Shown here: piece after piece, positions 23,077 to 34,900 of the stretch
Layout of the letters: each line of letters opens with the position of its first letter
How positions within the stretch are numbered: the first letter of the stretch is position 1
Notes under the pieces: generated by a model
Seen by the model: the letters and a program-made list of their open reading frames with translations, nothing else
What the model was told of the DNA's origin: nothing
Databases searched by the model: none
Translations under genes and position numbers: made by a program
Assembly: GCA_022605955.1 (NCBI GenBank)
Contig: JAKCOZ010000605.1
Span: 1 to 64,000, forward strand
DNA from: Rallus limicola
Lineage: Eukaryota; Chordata; Aves; Gruiformes; Rallidae
Direction of reading: 5' to 3'
Length of the DNA: 64,000 nucleotides

Positions 23077-26000
23077 TGCCTTTCCGTCCTAGCTTCTTTA
23101 CTTTGGGAGTTATTGCTGGACGTTTAGCATGTTTTGAACTGCAGTCTGCTAGGGCCGAGAAAAGCACCGTAGGAGGTTCCAGGCATGTTCCCTCTTTCCA
23201 GGCAAAGGAAAAGGCTGAGAGCCAAAGTGACAGGGTCTGCTTGTGTGTCCTGTTAGGAGGTTTCAGACAAGCTATGCCTTTCATGCCTAGCTTCTTTACT
23301 TTGGGAGTTATTGCTGGACGTTTAGCATGTTTTGAACTGCAGTCTGCTAGGGCCGAGAAAAGCACCATAGGAGGTTCCAGGCATGTTCCCTCTTTCCAGG
23401 CAAAGGAAAAGGCTGAGAGCCAAAGTGACAGGGTCTGCTTGTGTGTCCTGTTAGGAGGTTTCAGACAAGCTATGCCTTTCAGTCCTAGCTTCTTTACTTT
23501 GGGAGTTATTGCTGGACGTTTAGCATGTTTTGAACTGCAGTCTGCTAGGTCCGAGAAAAGCACCGTAGGAGCTTCCAGGCATGTTCCCTCTTTCCAGGCA
23601 AAGGAAAAGGCTGAGAGCCAAAGTGACAGGGTCTGCTTGTGTGTCCTGTTAGGAGGTTTCAGACAAGCTATGCCTTTCAGGCCTAGCTTCTTTACTTTGG
23701 GAGTTATTGCTGGACGTTTAGCATGTTTTGAACTGCAGTCTGCTAGGGCCGAGAAAAGCACCGTAGGAGGTTCCAGGCATGTTCCCTCTTTCCAGGCAAA
23801 GGAAAAGGCTGAGAGCCAAAGTGACAGGGTCTGCTTGTGTGTCCTGTTAGGAGGTTTCAGACAAGCTATGGCTTTCATGCCTAGCTTCTTTACTTTGGGA
23901 GTTATTGCTGGACGTTTAGCATGTTTTGAACTGCAGTCTGCTAGGGCCGAGAAAAGCACCGTAGGAGGTTCCAGGCATGTTCCCTCTTTCCAGGCAAAGG
24001 AAAAGGCTGAGAGCCAAAGTGACAGGGTCTGCTTGTGTGTCCTGTTAGGAGGTTTCAGACAAGCTATGCCTTTCAGTCCTAGCTTCTTTACTTTGGGAGT
24101 TATTGCTGGACGTTTAGCATGTTTTGAACTGCAGTCTGCTAGGGCCGAGAAAAGCACCGTAGGAGGTTCCAGGCATGTTCCTTCTTTCCAGGCAAAGGAA
24201 AAGGCTGAGAGCCAAAGTGACAGGGTCTGCTTGTGTGTCCTGTTAGGAGGTTTCAGACAAGCTATTCCTTTCAGGCCTAGCTTCTTTACTTTGGGAGTTA
24301 TTGCTGGACGTTTAGCATGTTTTGAACTGCAGTCTGCTAGGGCCGAGAAAAGCACCGTAGGAGGTTCCAGGCATGTTCCCTCTTTCCAGGCAAAGGAAAA
24401 GGCTGAGAGCCAAAGTGACAGGGTCTGCTTGTGTGTCCTGTTAGGAGGTTTCAGACAAGCTATGCCTTTCATGCCTAGCTTCTTTACTTTGGGAGTTATT
24501 GCTGGACGTTTAGCATGTTTTGAACTGCAGTCAACTAGGGCCGAGAAAAGCACCGTAGGAGGTTCCAGGCATGTTCCCTCTTTCCAGGCAAAGGAAAAGG
24601 CTGAGAGCCAAAGTGACAGGGTCTGCTTGTGTGTCCTGTTAGGAGGTCTCAGACAAGCTATGCCTTTCAGTCCTAGCTTCTTTACTTTGGGAGTTATTGC
24701 TGGACGTTTAGCATGTTTTGAACTGCAGTCTGCTAGGGCCGAGAAAAGCACCGTAGGAGGTTCCAGGCATGTTCCCTCTTTCCAGGCAAAGGAAAAGGCT
24801 GAGAGCCAAAGTGACAGGGTCTGCTTGTGTGTCCTGTTAGGAGGTTTCAGACAAGCTATGCCTTTCAGTCCTAGCTTCTTTACTTTGGGAGTTATTGCTG
24901 GACGTTTAGCATGTTTTGAACTGCAGTCTGCTAGGGCCGAGAAAAGCACCGTAGGAGGTTCCAGGCATGTTCCCTCTTTCCAGGCAAAGGAAAAGGCTGA
25001 GAGCCAAAGTGACAGGGTCTGCTTGTGTGTCCTGTTAGGAGGTTTCAGACAAGCTATGCCTTTCAGTCCTAGCTTCTTTACTTTGGGAGTTATTGCTGGA
25101 CGTTTAGCATGTTTTGAACTGCAGTCTGCTAGGGCCGAGAAAAGCACCGTAGGAGGTTCCAGGCATGTTCCTTCTTTCCAGGCAAAGGAAAAGGCTGAGA
25201 GCCAAAGTGACAGGGTCTGCTTGTGTGTCCTGTTAGGAGGTTTCAGACAAGCTATGCCTTTCAGTCCTAGCTTCTTTACTTTGGGAGTTATTGCTGGACG
25301 TTTAGCATGTTTTGAACTGCAGTCTGCTAGGGCCGAGAAAAGCACCGTAGGAGGTTCCAGGCATGTTCCCTCTTTCCAGGCAAAGGAAAAGGCTGAGAGC
25401 CAAAGTGACAGGGTCTGCTTGTGTGTCCTGTTAGGAGGTTTCAGACAAGCTATGCCTTTCATGCCTAGCTTCTTTACTTTGGGAGTTATTGCTGGACGTT
25501 TAGCATGTTTTGAACTGCAGTCAACTAGGGCCGAGAAAAGCACCGTAGGAGGTTCCAGGCATGTTCCCTCTTTCCAGGCAAAGGAAAAGGCTGAGAGCCA
25601 AAGTGACAGGGTCTGCTTGTGTGTCCTGTTAGGAGGTCTCAGACAAGCTATGCCTTTCAGTCCTAGCTTCTTTACTTTGGGAGTTATTGCTGGACGTTTA
25701 GCATGTTTTGAACTGCAGTCTGCTAGGGCCGAGAAAAGCACCGTAGGAGGTTCCAGGCATGTTCCCTCTTTCCAGGCAAAGGAAAAGGCTGAGAGCCAAA
25801 GTGACAGGGTCTGCTTGTGTGTCCTGTTAGGAGGTTTCAGACAAGCTATGCCTTTCAGTCCTAGCTTCTTTACTTTGGGAGTTATTGCTGGACGTTTAGC
25901 ATGTTTTGAACTGCAGTCTGCTAGGGCCGAGAAAAGCACCGTAGGAGGTTCCAGGCATGTTCCCTCTTTCCAGGCAAAGGAAAAGGCTGAGAGCCAAAGT

Positions 26001-28818
26001 GACAGGGTCTGCTTGTGTGTCCTGTTAGGAGGTTTCAGACAAGCTATGCCTTTCAGTCCTAGCTTCTTTACTTTGGGAGTTATTGCTGGACGTTTAGCAT
26101 GTTTTGAACTGCAGTCTGCTAGGGCCGAGAAAAGCACCGTAGGAGGTTCCAGGCATGTTCCTTCTTTCCAGGCAAAGGAAAAGGCTGAGAGCCAAAGTGA
26201 CAGGGTCTGCTTGTGTGTCCTGTTAGGAGGTTTCAGACAAGCTATGCCTTTCAGTCCTAGCTTCTTTACTTTGGGAGTTATTGCTGGACGTTTAGCATGT
26301 TTTGAACTGCAGTCTGCTAGGGCCGAGAAAAGCACTGTAGGAGGTAGCAGGTATGTTCCTTCTTTCCAGGCAAAGGAAAAGGCTGAGAGCCAAAGTGACA
26401 GGGTCTGCTTGTGTGTCCTGTTAGGAGGTTTCAGACAAGCTATGCCTTTCAGTCCTAGCTTCTTTACTTTGGGAGTTATTGCTGGACGTTTAGCATGTTT
26501 TGAACTGCAGTCTGCTAGGGCCGAGAAAAGCACCGTAGGAGGTTCCAGGCATGTTCCCTCTTTCCAGGCAAAGGAAAAGGCTGAGAGCCAAAGTGACAGG
26601 GTCTGCTTGTGTGTCCTGTTAGGAGGTTTCAGACAAGCTATGCCTTTCAGTCCTAGCTTCTTTACTTTGGGAGTTATTGCTGGACGTTTAGCATGTTTTG
26701 AACTGCAGTCTGCTAGGGCCGAGAAAAGCACCGTAGGAGGTTCCAGGCATGTTCCCTCTTTCCAGGCAAAGGAAAAGGCTGAGAGCCAAAGTGACAGGGT
26801 CTGCTTGTGTGTCCTGTTAGGAGGTTTCAGACAAGCTATGCCTTTCAGTCCTAGCTTCTTTACTTTGGGAGTTATTGCTGGACGTTTAGCATGTTTTGAA
26901 CTGCAGTCTGCTAGGGCCGAGAAAAGCACCGTAGGAGGTTCCAGGCATGTTCCCTCTTTCCAGGCAAAGGAAAAGGCTGAGAGCCAAAGTGACAGGGTCT
27001 GCTTGTGTGTCCTGTTAGGAGGTTTCAGACAAGCTATGCCTTTCAGTCCTAGCTTCTTTACTTTGGGACTTATTGCTGGACGTTTAGCATGTTTTGAACT
27101 GCAGTCTGCTAGGGCCGAGAAAAGCACCGTAGGAGGTTCCAGGCATGTTCCCTCTTTCCAGGCAAAGGAAAAGGCTGAGAGCCAAAGTGACAGGGTCTGC
27201 TTGTGTGTCCTGTTAGGAGGTTTCAGACAAGCTATGCCTTTCAGTCCTAGCTTCTTTACTTTGGGAGTTATTGCTGGACGTTTAGCATGTTTTGAACTGC
27301 AGTCTGCTAGGGCCGAGAAAAGCACCGTAGGAGGTTCCAGGCATGTTCCTTCTTTCCAGGCAAAGGAAAAGGCTGAGAGCCAAAGTGACAGGGTCTGCTT
27401 GTGTGTCCTGTTAGGAGGTTTCAGACAAGCTATGCCTTTCAGTCCTAGCTTCTTTACTTTGGGAGTTATTGCTGGACGTTTAGCATGTTTTGAACTGCAG
27501 TCTGCTAGGGCCGAGAAAAGCACTGTAGGAGGTAGCAGGTATGTTCCTTCTTTCCAGGCAAAGGAAAAGGCTGAGAGCCAAAGTGACAGGGTCTGCTTGT
27601 GTGTCCTGTTAGGAGGTTTCAGACAAGCTATGCCTTTCAGTCCTAGCTTCTTTACTTTGGGAGTTATTGCTGGACGTTTAGCATGTTTTGAACTGCAGTC
27701 TGCTAGGGCCGAGAAAAGCACCGTAGGAGGTTCCAGGCATGTTCCCTCTTTCCAGGCAAAGGAAAAGGCTGAGAGCCAAAGTGACAGGGTCTGCTTGTGT
27801 GTCCTGTTAGGAGGTTTCAGACAAGCTATGCCTTTCAGTCCTAGCTTCTTTACTTTGGGAGTTATTGCTGGACGTTTAGCATGTTTTGAACTGCAGTCTG
27901 CTAGGGCCGAGAAAAGCACCGTAGGAGGTTCCAGGCATGTTCCCTCTTTCCAGGCAAAGGAAAAGGCTGAGAGCCAAAGTGACAGGGTCTGCTTGTGTGT
28001 CCTGTTAGGAGGTTTCAGACAAGCTATGCCTTTCAGTCCTAGCTTCTTTACTTTGGGAGTTATTGCTGGACGTTTAGCATGTTTTGAACTGCAGTCTGCT
28101 AGGGCCGAGAAAAGCACCGTAGGAGGTTCCAGGCATGTTCCCTCTTTCCAGGCAAAGGAAAAGGCTGAGAGCCAAAGTGACAGGGTCTGCTTGTGTGTCC
28201 TGTTAGGAGGTTTCAGACAAGCTATGCCTTTCAGTCCTAGCTTCTTTACTTTGGGAGTTATTGCTGGACGTTTAGCATGTTTTGAACTGCAGTCTGCTAG
28301 GGCCGAGAAAAGCACCGTAGGAGGTTCCAGGCATGTTCCCTCTTTCCAGGCAAAGGAAAAGGCTGAGAGCCAAGGTGACAGGGTCTGCTTGTGTGTCCTG
28401 TTAGGAGGTTTCAGACAAGCTATGCCTTTCAGTCCTAGCTTCTTTACTTTGGGAGTTATTGCTGGACGTTTAGCATGTTTTGAACTGCAGTCTGCTAGGG
28501 CCGAGAAAAGCACCGTAGGAGGTTCCAGGCATGTTCCTTCTTTCCAGGCAAAGGAAAAGGCTGAGAGCCAAAGTGACAGGGTCTGCTTGTGTGTCCTGTT
28601 AGGAGGTTTCAGACAAGCTATGCCTTTCAGTCCTAGCTTCTTTACTTTGGGAGTTATTGCTGGACGTTTAGCATGTTTTGAACTGCAGTCTGCTAGGGCC
28701 GAGAAAAGCACTGTAGGAGGTAGCAGGTATGTTCCTTCTTTCCAGGCAAAGGAAAAGGCTGAGAGCCAAAGTGACAGGGTCTGCTTGTGTGTCCTGTTAG
28801 GAGGTTTCAGACAAGCTA
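23077..28818. repeat. HOR-A copy 4 (expanded to 29 monomers, 5742 bp)
   Basis: Marker order is as in the other A copies, but unit 8 (GTCAACTAGG, then GGTCTCAG) appears twice, at 24531 and 25521, 990 bp apart. This gives 29 monomers instead of 24. Unit 5 has GAGGTTCC where copies 1, 2, 3 and 5 have GAGCTTCC. Unit 6 has TCAGTCC, shared only with copy 5. A GGGACTTATT allele occurs near 27066. The terminal CCAAGGTGAC is near 28371. Confidence 0.92.
24463..26442. repeat. Five-monomer tandem duplication inside HOR-A copy 4 (2 x 990 bp)
   Basis: Copy 1 is 24463-25452 and copy 2 is 25453-26442. Each holds units 8-12 of the 24-mer. The last monomer of copy 1 (25255) begins like unit 12 (TCAGTCC). It then has CACCGTAGGAGGTTCC and GTTCCCTC, which are the right-hand alleles of unit 7, instead of the GGTAGCAGGTATG of unit 12. 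That is the hybrid expected if unit 12 recombined with unit 7 in an unequal crossover. Confidence 0.88.
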
Positions 28819-31194
28819 TGCCTTTCCGTCCTAGCTTCTTTACTTTGGGAGTTATTGCTGGACGTTTAGCATGTTTTGAACTGCAGTCTGCTAGGGCCGA
28901 GAAAAGCACCGTAGGAGGTTCCAGGCATGTTCCCTCTTTCCAGGCAAAGGAAAAGGCTGAGAGCCAAAGTGACAGGGTCTGCTTGTGTGTCCTGTTAGGA
29001 GGTTTCAGACAAGCTATGCCTTTCATGCCTAGCTTCTTTACTTTGGGAGTTATTGCTGGACGTTTAGCATGTTTTGAACTGCAGTCTGCTAGGGCCGAGA
29101 AAAGCACCATAGGAGGTTCCAGGCATGTTCCCTCTTTCCAGGCAAAGGAAAAGGCTGAGAGCCAAAGTGACAGGGTCTGCTTGTGTGTCCTGTTAGGAGG
29201 TTTCAGACAAGCTATGCCTTTCAGTCCTAGCTTCTTTACTTTGGGAGTTATTGCTGGACGTTTAGCATGTTTTGAACTGCAGTCTGCTAGGTCCGAGAAA
29301 AGCACCGTAGGAGCTTCCAGGCATGTTCCCTCTTTCCAGGCAAAGGAAAAGGCTGAGAGCCAAAGTGACAGGGTCTGCTTGTGTGTCCTGTTAGGAGGTT
29401 TCAGACAAGCTATGCCTTTCAGGCCTAGCTTCTTTACTTTGGGAGTTATTGCTGGACGTTTAGCATGTTTTGAACTGCAGTCTGCTAGGGCCGAGAAAAG
29501 CACCGTAGGAGGTTCCAGGCATGTTCCCTCTTTCCAGGCAAAGGAAAAGGCTGAGAGCCAAAGTGACAGGGTCTGCTTGTGTGTCCTGTTAGGAGGTTTC
29601 AGACAAGCTATGGCTTTCATGCCTAGCTTCTTTACTTTGGGAGTTATTGCTGGACGTTTAGCATGTTTTGAACTGCAGTCTGCTAGGGCCGAGAAAAGCA
29701 CCGTAGGAGCTTCCAGGCATGTTCCCTCTTTCCAGGCAAAGGAAAAGGCTGAGAGCCAAAGTGACAGGGTCTGCTTGTGTGTCCTGTTAGGAGGTTTCAG
29801 ACAAGCTATGCCTTTCAGTCCTAGCTTCTTTACTTTGGGAGTTATTGCTGGACGTTTAGCATGTTTTGAACTGCAGTCTGCTAGGGCCGAGAAAAGCACC
29901 GTAGGAGGTTCCAGGCATGTTCCTTCTTTCCAGGCAAAGGAAAAGGCTGAGAGCCAAAGTGACAGGGTCTGCTTGTGTGTCCTGTTAGGAGGTTTCAGAC
30001 AAGCTATTCCTTTCAGGCCTAGCTTCTTTACTTTGGGAGTTATTGCTGGACGTTTAGCATGTTTTGAACTGCAGTCTGCTAGGGCCGAGAAAAGCACCGT
30101 AGGAGGTTCCAGGCATGTTCCCTCTTTCCAGGCAAAGGAAAAGGCTGAGAGCCAAAGTGACAGGGTCTGCTTGTGTGTCCTGTTAGGAGGTTTCAGACAA
30201 GCTATGCCTTTCATGCCTAGCTTCTTTACTTTGGGAGTTATTGCTGGACGTTTAGCATGTTTTGAACTGCAGTCAACTAGGGCCGAGAAAAGCACCGTAG
30301 GAGGTTCCAGGCATGTTCCCTCTTTCCAGGCAAAGGAAAAGGCTGAGAGCCAAAGTGACAGGGTCTGCTTGTGTGTCCTGTTAGGAGGTCTCAGACAAGC
30401 TATGCCTTTCAGTCCTAGCTTCTTTACTTTGGGAGTTATTGCTGGACGTTTAGCATGTTTTGAACTGCAGTCTGCTAGGGCCGAGAAAAGCACCGTAGGA
30501 GGTTCCAGGCATGTTCCCTCTTTCCAGGCAAAGGAAAAGGCTGAGAGCCAAAGTGACAGGGTCTGCTTGTGTGTCCTGTTAGGAGGTTTCAGACAAGCTA
30601 TGCCTTTCAGTCCTAGCTTCTTTACTTTGGGAGTTATTGCTGGACGTTTAGCATGTTTTGAACTGCAGTCTGCTAGGGCCGAGAAAAGCACCGTAGGAGG
30701 TTCCAGGCATGTTCCCTCTTTCCAGGCAAAGGAAAAGGCTGAGAGCCAAAGTGACAGGGTCTGCTTGTGTGTCCTGTTAGGAGGTTTCAGACAAGCTATG
30801 CCTTTCAGTCCTAGCTTCTTTACTTTGGGAGTTATTGCTGGACGTTTAGCATGTTTTGAACTGCAGTCTGCTAGGGCCGAGAAAAGCACCGTAGGAGGTT
30901 CCAGGCATGTTCCTTCTTTCCAGGCAAAGGAAAAGGCTGAGAGCCAAAGTGACAGGGTCTGCTTGTGTGTCCTGTTAGGAGGTTTCAGACAAGCTATGCC
31001 TTTCAGTCCTAGCTTCTTTACTTTGGGAGTTATTGCTGGACGTTTAGCATGTTTTGAACTGCAGTCTGCTAGGGCCGAGAAAAGCACTGTAGGAGGTAGC
31101 AGGTATGTTCCTTCTTTCCAGGCAAAGGAAAAGGCTGAGAGCCAAAGTGACAGGGTCTGCTTGTGTGTCCTGTTAGGAGGTTTCAGACAAGCTA
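28819..31194. repeat. HOR-A copy 5 (partial: units 1-12)
   Basis: Units 1-12 follow the 24-mer marker order. TTTCCGTCC is at 28825, CACCATAGG near 29107, AGGTCCGAG near 29290, CTATGGCTTTC near 29610, CTATTCC near 30005, GTCAACTAGG near 30272, GGTCTCAG near 30387 and GGTAGCAGGTATG near 31094. Unit 6 has TCAGTCC, as in copy 4. After 31194 the series turns into zone B. The same transition follows copy 2, 23,956 bp upstream. Confidence 0.9.
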
Positions 31195-31986
31195 TGCCTT
31201 TCAGTCCTAGCTTCTTTACTTTGGGAGTTATTGCTGGACGTTTAGCATGTTTTGAACTGCAGTCTGCTAGGGCCGAGAAAAGCACCGTAGGAGGTTCCAG
31301 GCATGTTCCCTCTTTCCAGGCAAAGGAAAAGGCTGAGAGCCAAAGTGACAGGGTCTGCTTGTGTGTCCTGTTAGGAGGTTTCAGACAAGCTATGCCTTTC
31401 AGTCCTAGCTTCTTTACTTTGGGAGTTATTGCTGGACGTTTAGCATGTTTTGAACTGCAGTCTGCTAGGGCCGAGAAAAGCACCGTAGGAGCTTCCAGGC
31501 ATGTTCCCTCTTTCCAGGCAAAGGAAAAGGCTGAGAGCCAAAGTGACAGGGTCTGCTTGTGTGTCCTGTTAGGAGGTTTCAGACAAGCTATGCCTTTCAG
31601 TCCTAGCTTCTTTACTTTGGGAGTTATTGCTGGACGTTTAGCATGTTTTGAACTGCAGTCTGCTAGGGCCGAGAAAAGCACCGTAGGAGGTTCCAGGCAT
31701 GTTCCCTCTTTCCAGGCAAAGGAAAAGGCTGAGAGCCAAAGTGACAGGGTCTGCTTGTGTGTCCTGTTAGGAGGTTTCAGACAAGCTATGCCTTTCAGTC
31801 CTAGCTTCTTTACTTTGGGAGTTATTGCTGGACGTTTAGCATGTTTTGAACTGCAGTCTGCTAGGGCCGAGAAAAGCACCGTAGGAGGTTCCAGGCATGT
31901 TCCCTCTTTCCAGGCAAAGGAAAAGGCTGAGAGCCAAAGTGACAGGGTCTGCTTGTGTGTCCTGTTAGGAGGTTTCAGACAAGCTA

Positions 31987-34900
31987 TGCCTTTCAGTCCT
32001 AGCTTCTTGACTTTGGGAGTTATTGCTGGACGTTTAGCATGTTTTGAACTGCAGTCTGCTAGGGCCGAGAAAAGCACCGTAGGAGGTTCCAGGCATGTTC
32101 CCTCTTTCCAGGCAAAGGAAAAGGCTGAGAGCCAAAGTGACAGGGTCTGCTTGTGTGTCCTGTTAGGAGGTTTCAGACAAGCTATGCCTTTCAGTCCTAG
32201 CTTCTTTACTTTGGGAGTTATTGCTGGACGTTTAGCATGTTTTGAACTGCAGTCTGCTAGGGCCGAGAAAAGCACCGTAGGAGGTTCCAGGCATGTTCCC
32301 TCTTTCCAGGCAAAGGAAAAGGCTGAGAGCCAAAGTGACAGGGTCTGCTTGTGTGTCCTGTTAGGAGGTTTCAGACAAGCTATGCCTTTCAGTCCTAGCT
32401 TCTTTACTTTGGGAGTTATTGCTGGACGTTTAGCATGTTTTGAACTGCAGTCTGCTAGGGCCGAGAAAAGCACCGTAGGAGGTTCCAGGCATGTTCCCTC
32501 TTTCCAGGCAAAGGAAAAGGCTGAGAGCCAAAGTGACAGGGTCTGCTTGTGAGTCCTGTTAGGAGGTTTCAGACAAGCTTTGCCTTTCATGCCTAGCTTC
32601 TTTACTTTGGGAGTTATTGCTGGACGTTTAGCATGTTTTGAACTGCAGTCTGCTAGGGCCGAGAAAAGCACCGTAGGAGGTTCCAGGCATGTTCCATCTT
32701 TCCAGGCAAAGGAAAAGGCTGAGAGCCAAAGTGACAGGGTCTGCTTGTGTGTCCTGTTAGGAGGTTTCAGACAAGCTATGCCTTTCAGTCCTAGCTTCTT
32801 TACTTTGGGAGTTATTGCTTGACGTTTAGCATGTTTTGAACTGCAGTCTGCTAGGGCCGAGAAAAGCACCGTAGGAGGTTCCAGGCATGTTCCCTCTTTC
32901 CAGGCAAAGGAAAAGGCTGAGAGCCAAAGTGACAGGGTCTGCTTGTGAGTCCTGTTAGGAGGTTTCAGACAAGCTATGCCTTTCATGCCTAGCTTTTTTA
33001 CTTTGGGAGTTATTGCTGGACGTTTAGCATGTTTTGAACTGCAGTCTGCTAGGGCCGAGAAAAGCACCGTAGGAGGTTCCAGGCATGTTCCCTCTTTCCA
33101 GGCAAAGGAAAAGGCTGAGAGCCAAAGTGACAGGGTCTGCTTGTGTGTCCTGTTAGGAGGTTTCAGACAAGCTATGCCTTTCAGTCCTAGCTTCTTTACT
33201 TTGGGAGTTATTGCTTGACGTTTAGCATGTTTTGAACTGCAGTCTGCTAGGGCCGAGAAAAGCACCGTAGGAGGTTCCAGGCATGTTCCCTCTTTCCAGG
33301 CAAAGGAAAAGGCTGAGAGCCAAAGTGACAGGGTCTGCTTGTGTGTCCTGTTAGGAGGTTTCAGACAAGCTATGCCTTTCATGCCTAGCTTCTTTACTTT
33401 GGGAGTTATTGCTGGACGTTTAGCATGTTTTGAACTGCAGTCTGCTAGGGCCGAGAAAAGCACCGTAGGAGGTTCCAGGCATGTTCCCTCTTTCCAGGCA
33501 AAGGAAAAGGCTGAGAGCCAAAGTGACAGGGTCTGCTTGTGTGTCCTGTTAGGAGGTTTCAGACAAGCTATGCCTTTCAGTCCTAGCTTCTTTACTTTGG
33601 GAGTTATTGCTGGACGTTTAGCATGTTTTGAACTGCAGTCTGCTAGGGCCGAGAAAAGCACCGTAGGAGGTTCCAGGCATGTTCCCTCTTTCCAGGCAAA
33701 GGAAAAGGCTGAGAGCCAAAGTGACAGGGTCTGCTTGTGTGTCCTGTTAGGAGGTTTCAGACAAGCTATGCCTTTCAGTCCTAGCTTCTTTACTTTGGGA
33801 GTTATTGCTGGACGTTTAGCATGTTTTGAACTGCAGTCTGCTAGGGCCGAGAAAAGCACCGTAGGAGGTTCCAGGCATGTTCCCTCTTTCCAGGCAAAGG
33901 AAAAGGCTGAGAGCCAAAGTGACAGGGTCTGCTTGTGTGTCCTGTTAGGAGGTTTCAGACAAGCTATGCCTTTCAGCCCTAGCTTCTTTACTTTGGGAGT
34001 TATTGCTGGACGTTTAGCATGTTTTGAACTGCAGTCTGCTAGGGCCGAGAAAAGCACCGTAGGAGGTTCCAGGCATGTTCCCTCTTTCCAGGCAAAGGAA
34101 AAGGCTGAGAGCCAAAGTGACAGGGTCTGCTTGTGTGTCCTGTTAGGAGGTTTCAGACAAGCTATGCCTTTCAGTCCTAGCTTCTTTACTTTGGGAGTTA
34201 TTGCTGGACGTTTAGCATGTTTTGAACTGCAGTCTGCTAGGGCCGAGAAAAGCACCGTAGGAGCTTCCAGGCATGTTCCTTCTTTCCAGGCAAAGGAAAA
34301 GGCTGAGAGCCAAAGTGACAGGGTCTGCTTGTGTGTCCTGTTAGGAGGGTTCAGACAAGCTATGCCTTTCAGTCCTAGCTTCTTTACTTTGGGAGTTATT
34401 GCTGGACGTTTAGCATGTTTTGAACTGCAGTCTGCTAGGGCCGAGAAAAGCACTGTAGGAGGTAGCAGGTATGTTCCTTCTTTCCAGGCAAAGGAAAAGG
34501 CTGAGAGCCAAAGTGACAGGGTCTGCTTGTGTGTCCTGTTAGGAGGTTTCAGACAAGCTATGCCTTTCAGTCCTAGCTTCTTTACTTTGGGAGTTATTGC
34601 TGGACGTTTAGCATGTTTTGAACTGCAGTCTGCTAGGGCCGAGAAAAGCACCGTAGGAGGTTCCAGGCATGTTCCCTCTTTCCAGGCAAAGGAAAAGGCT
34701 GAGAGCCAAAGTGACAGGGTCTGCTTGTGTGTCCTGTTAGGAGGTTTCAGACAAGCTATGCCTTTCAGTCCTAGCTTCTTTACTTTGGGAGTTATTGCTT
34801 GACGTTTAGCATGTTTTGAACTGCAGTCTGCTAGGGCCGAGAAAAGCACCGTAGGAGGTTCCAGGCATGTTCCCTCTTTCCAGGCAAAGGAAAAGGCTGA

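Larger units (their letters stand above)
22449..32552 (+). other. Longest plus-strand repeat-derived open frame (3,367 codons); not called as a gene
   Basis: One plus-strand frame is also open in the consensus and encodes a 66-residue unit (start CVLLGGFRQAMPF). Comparable stretches are 77-8596, 9383-13753 and 15915-22328. They are ended by two nonsense alleles, TTGTGAGTCC (TGT to TGA) and GCTTGACG (GGA to TGA), or by the 1-bp deletion. Both nonsense alleles have been amplified many times across zone B, which is hard to reconcile with a constrained coding sequence. There is no signal for a start, a splice site or a unique domain. Confidence 0.85.
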
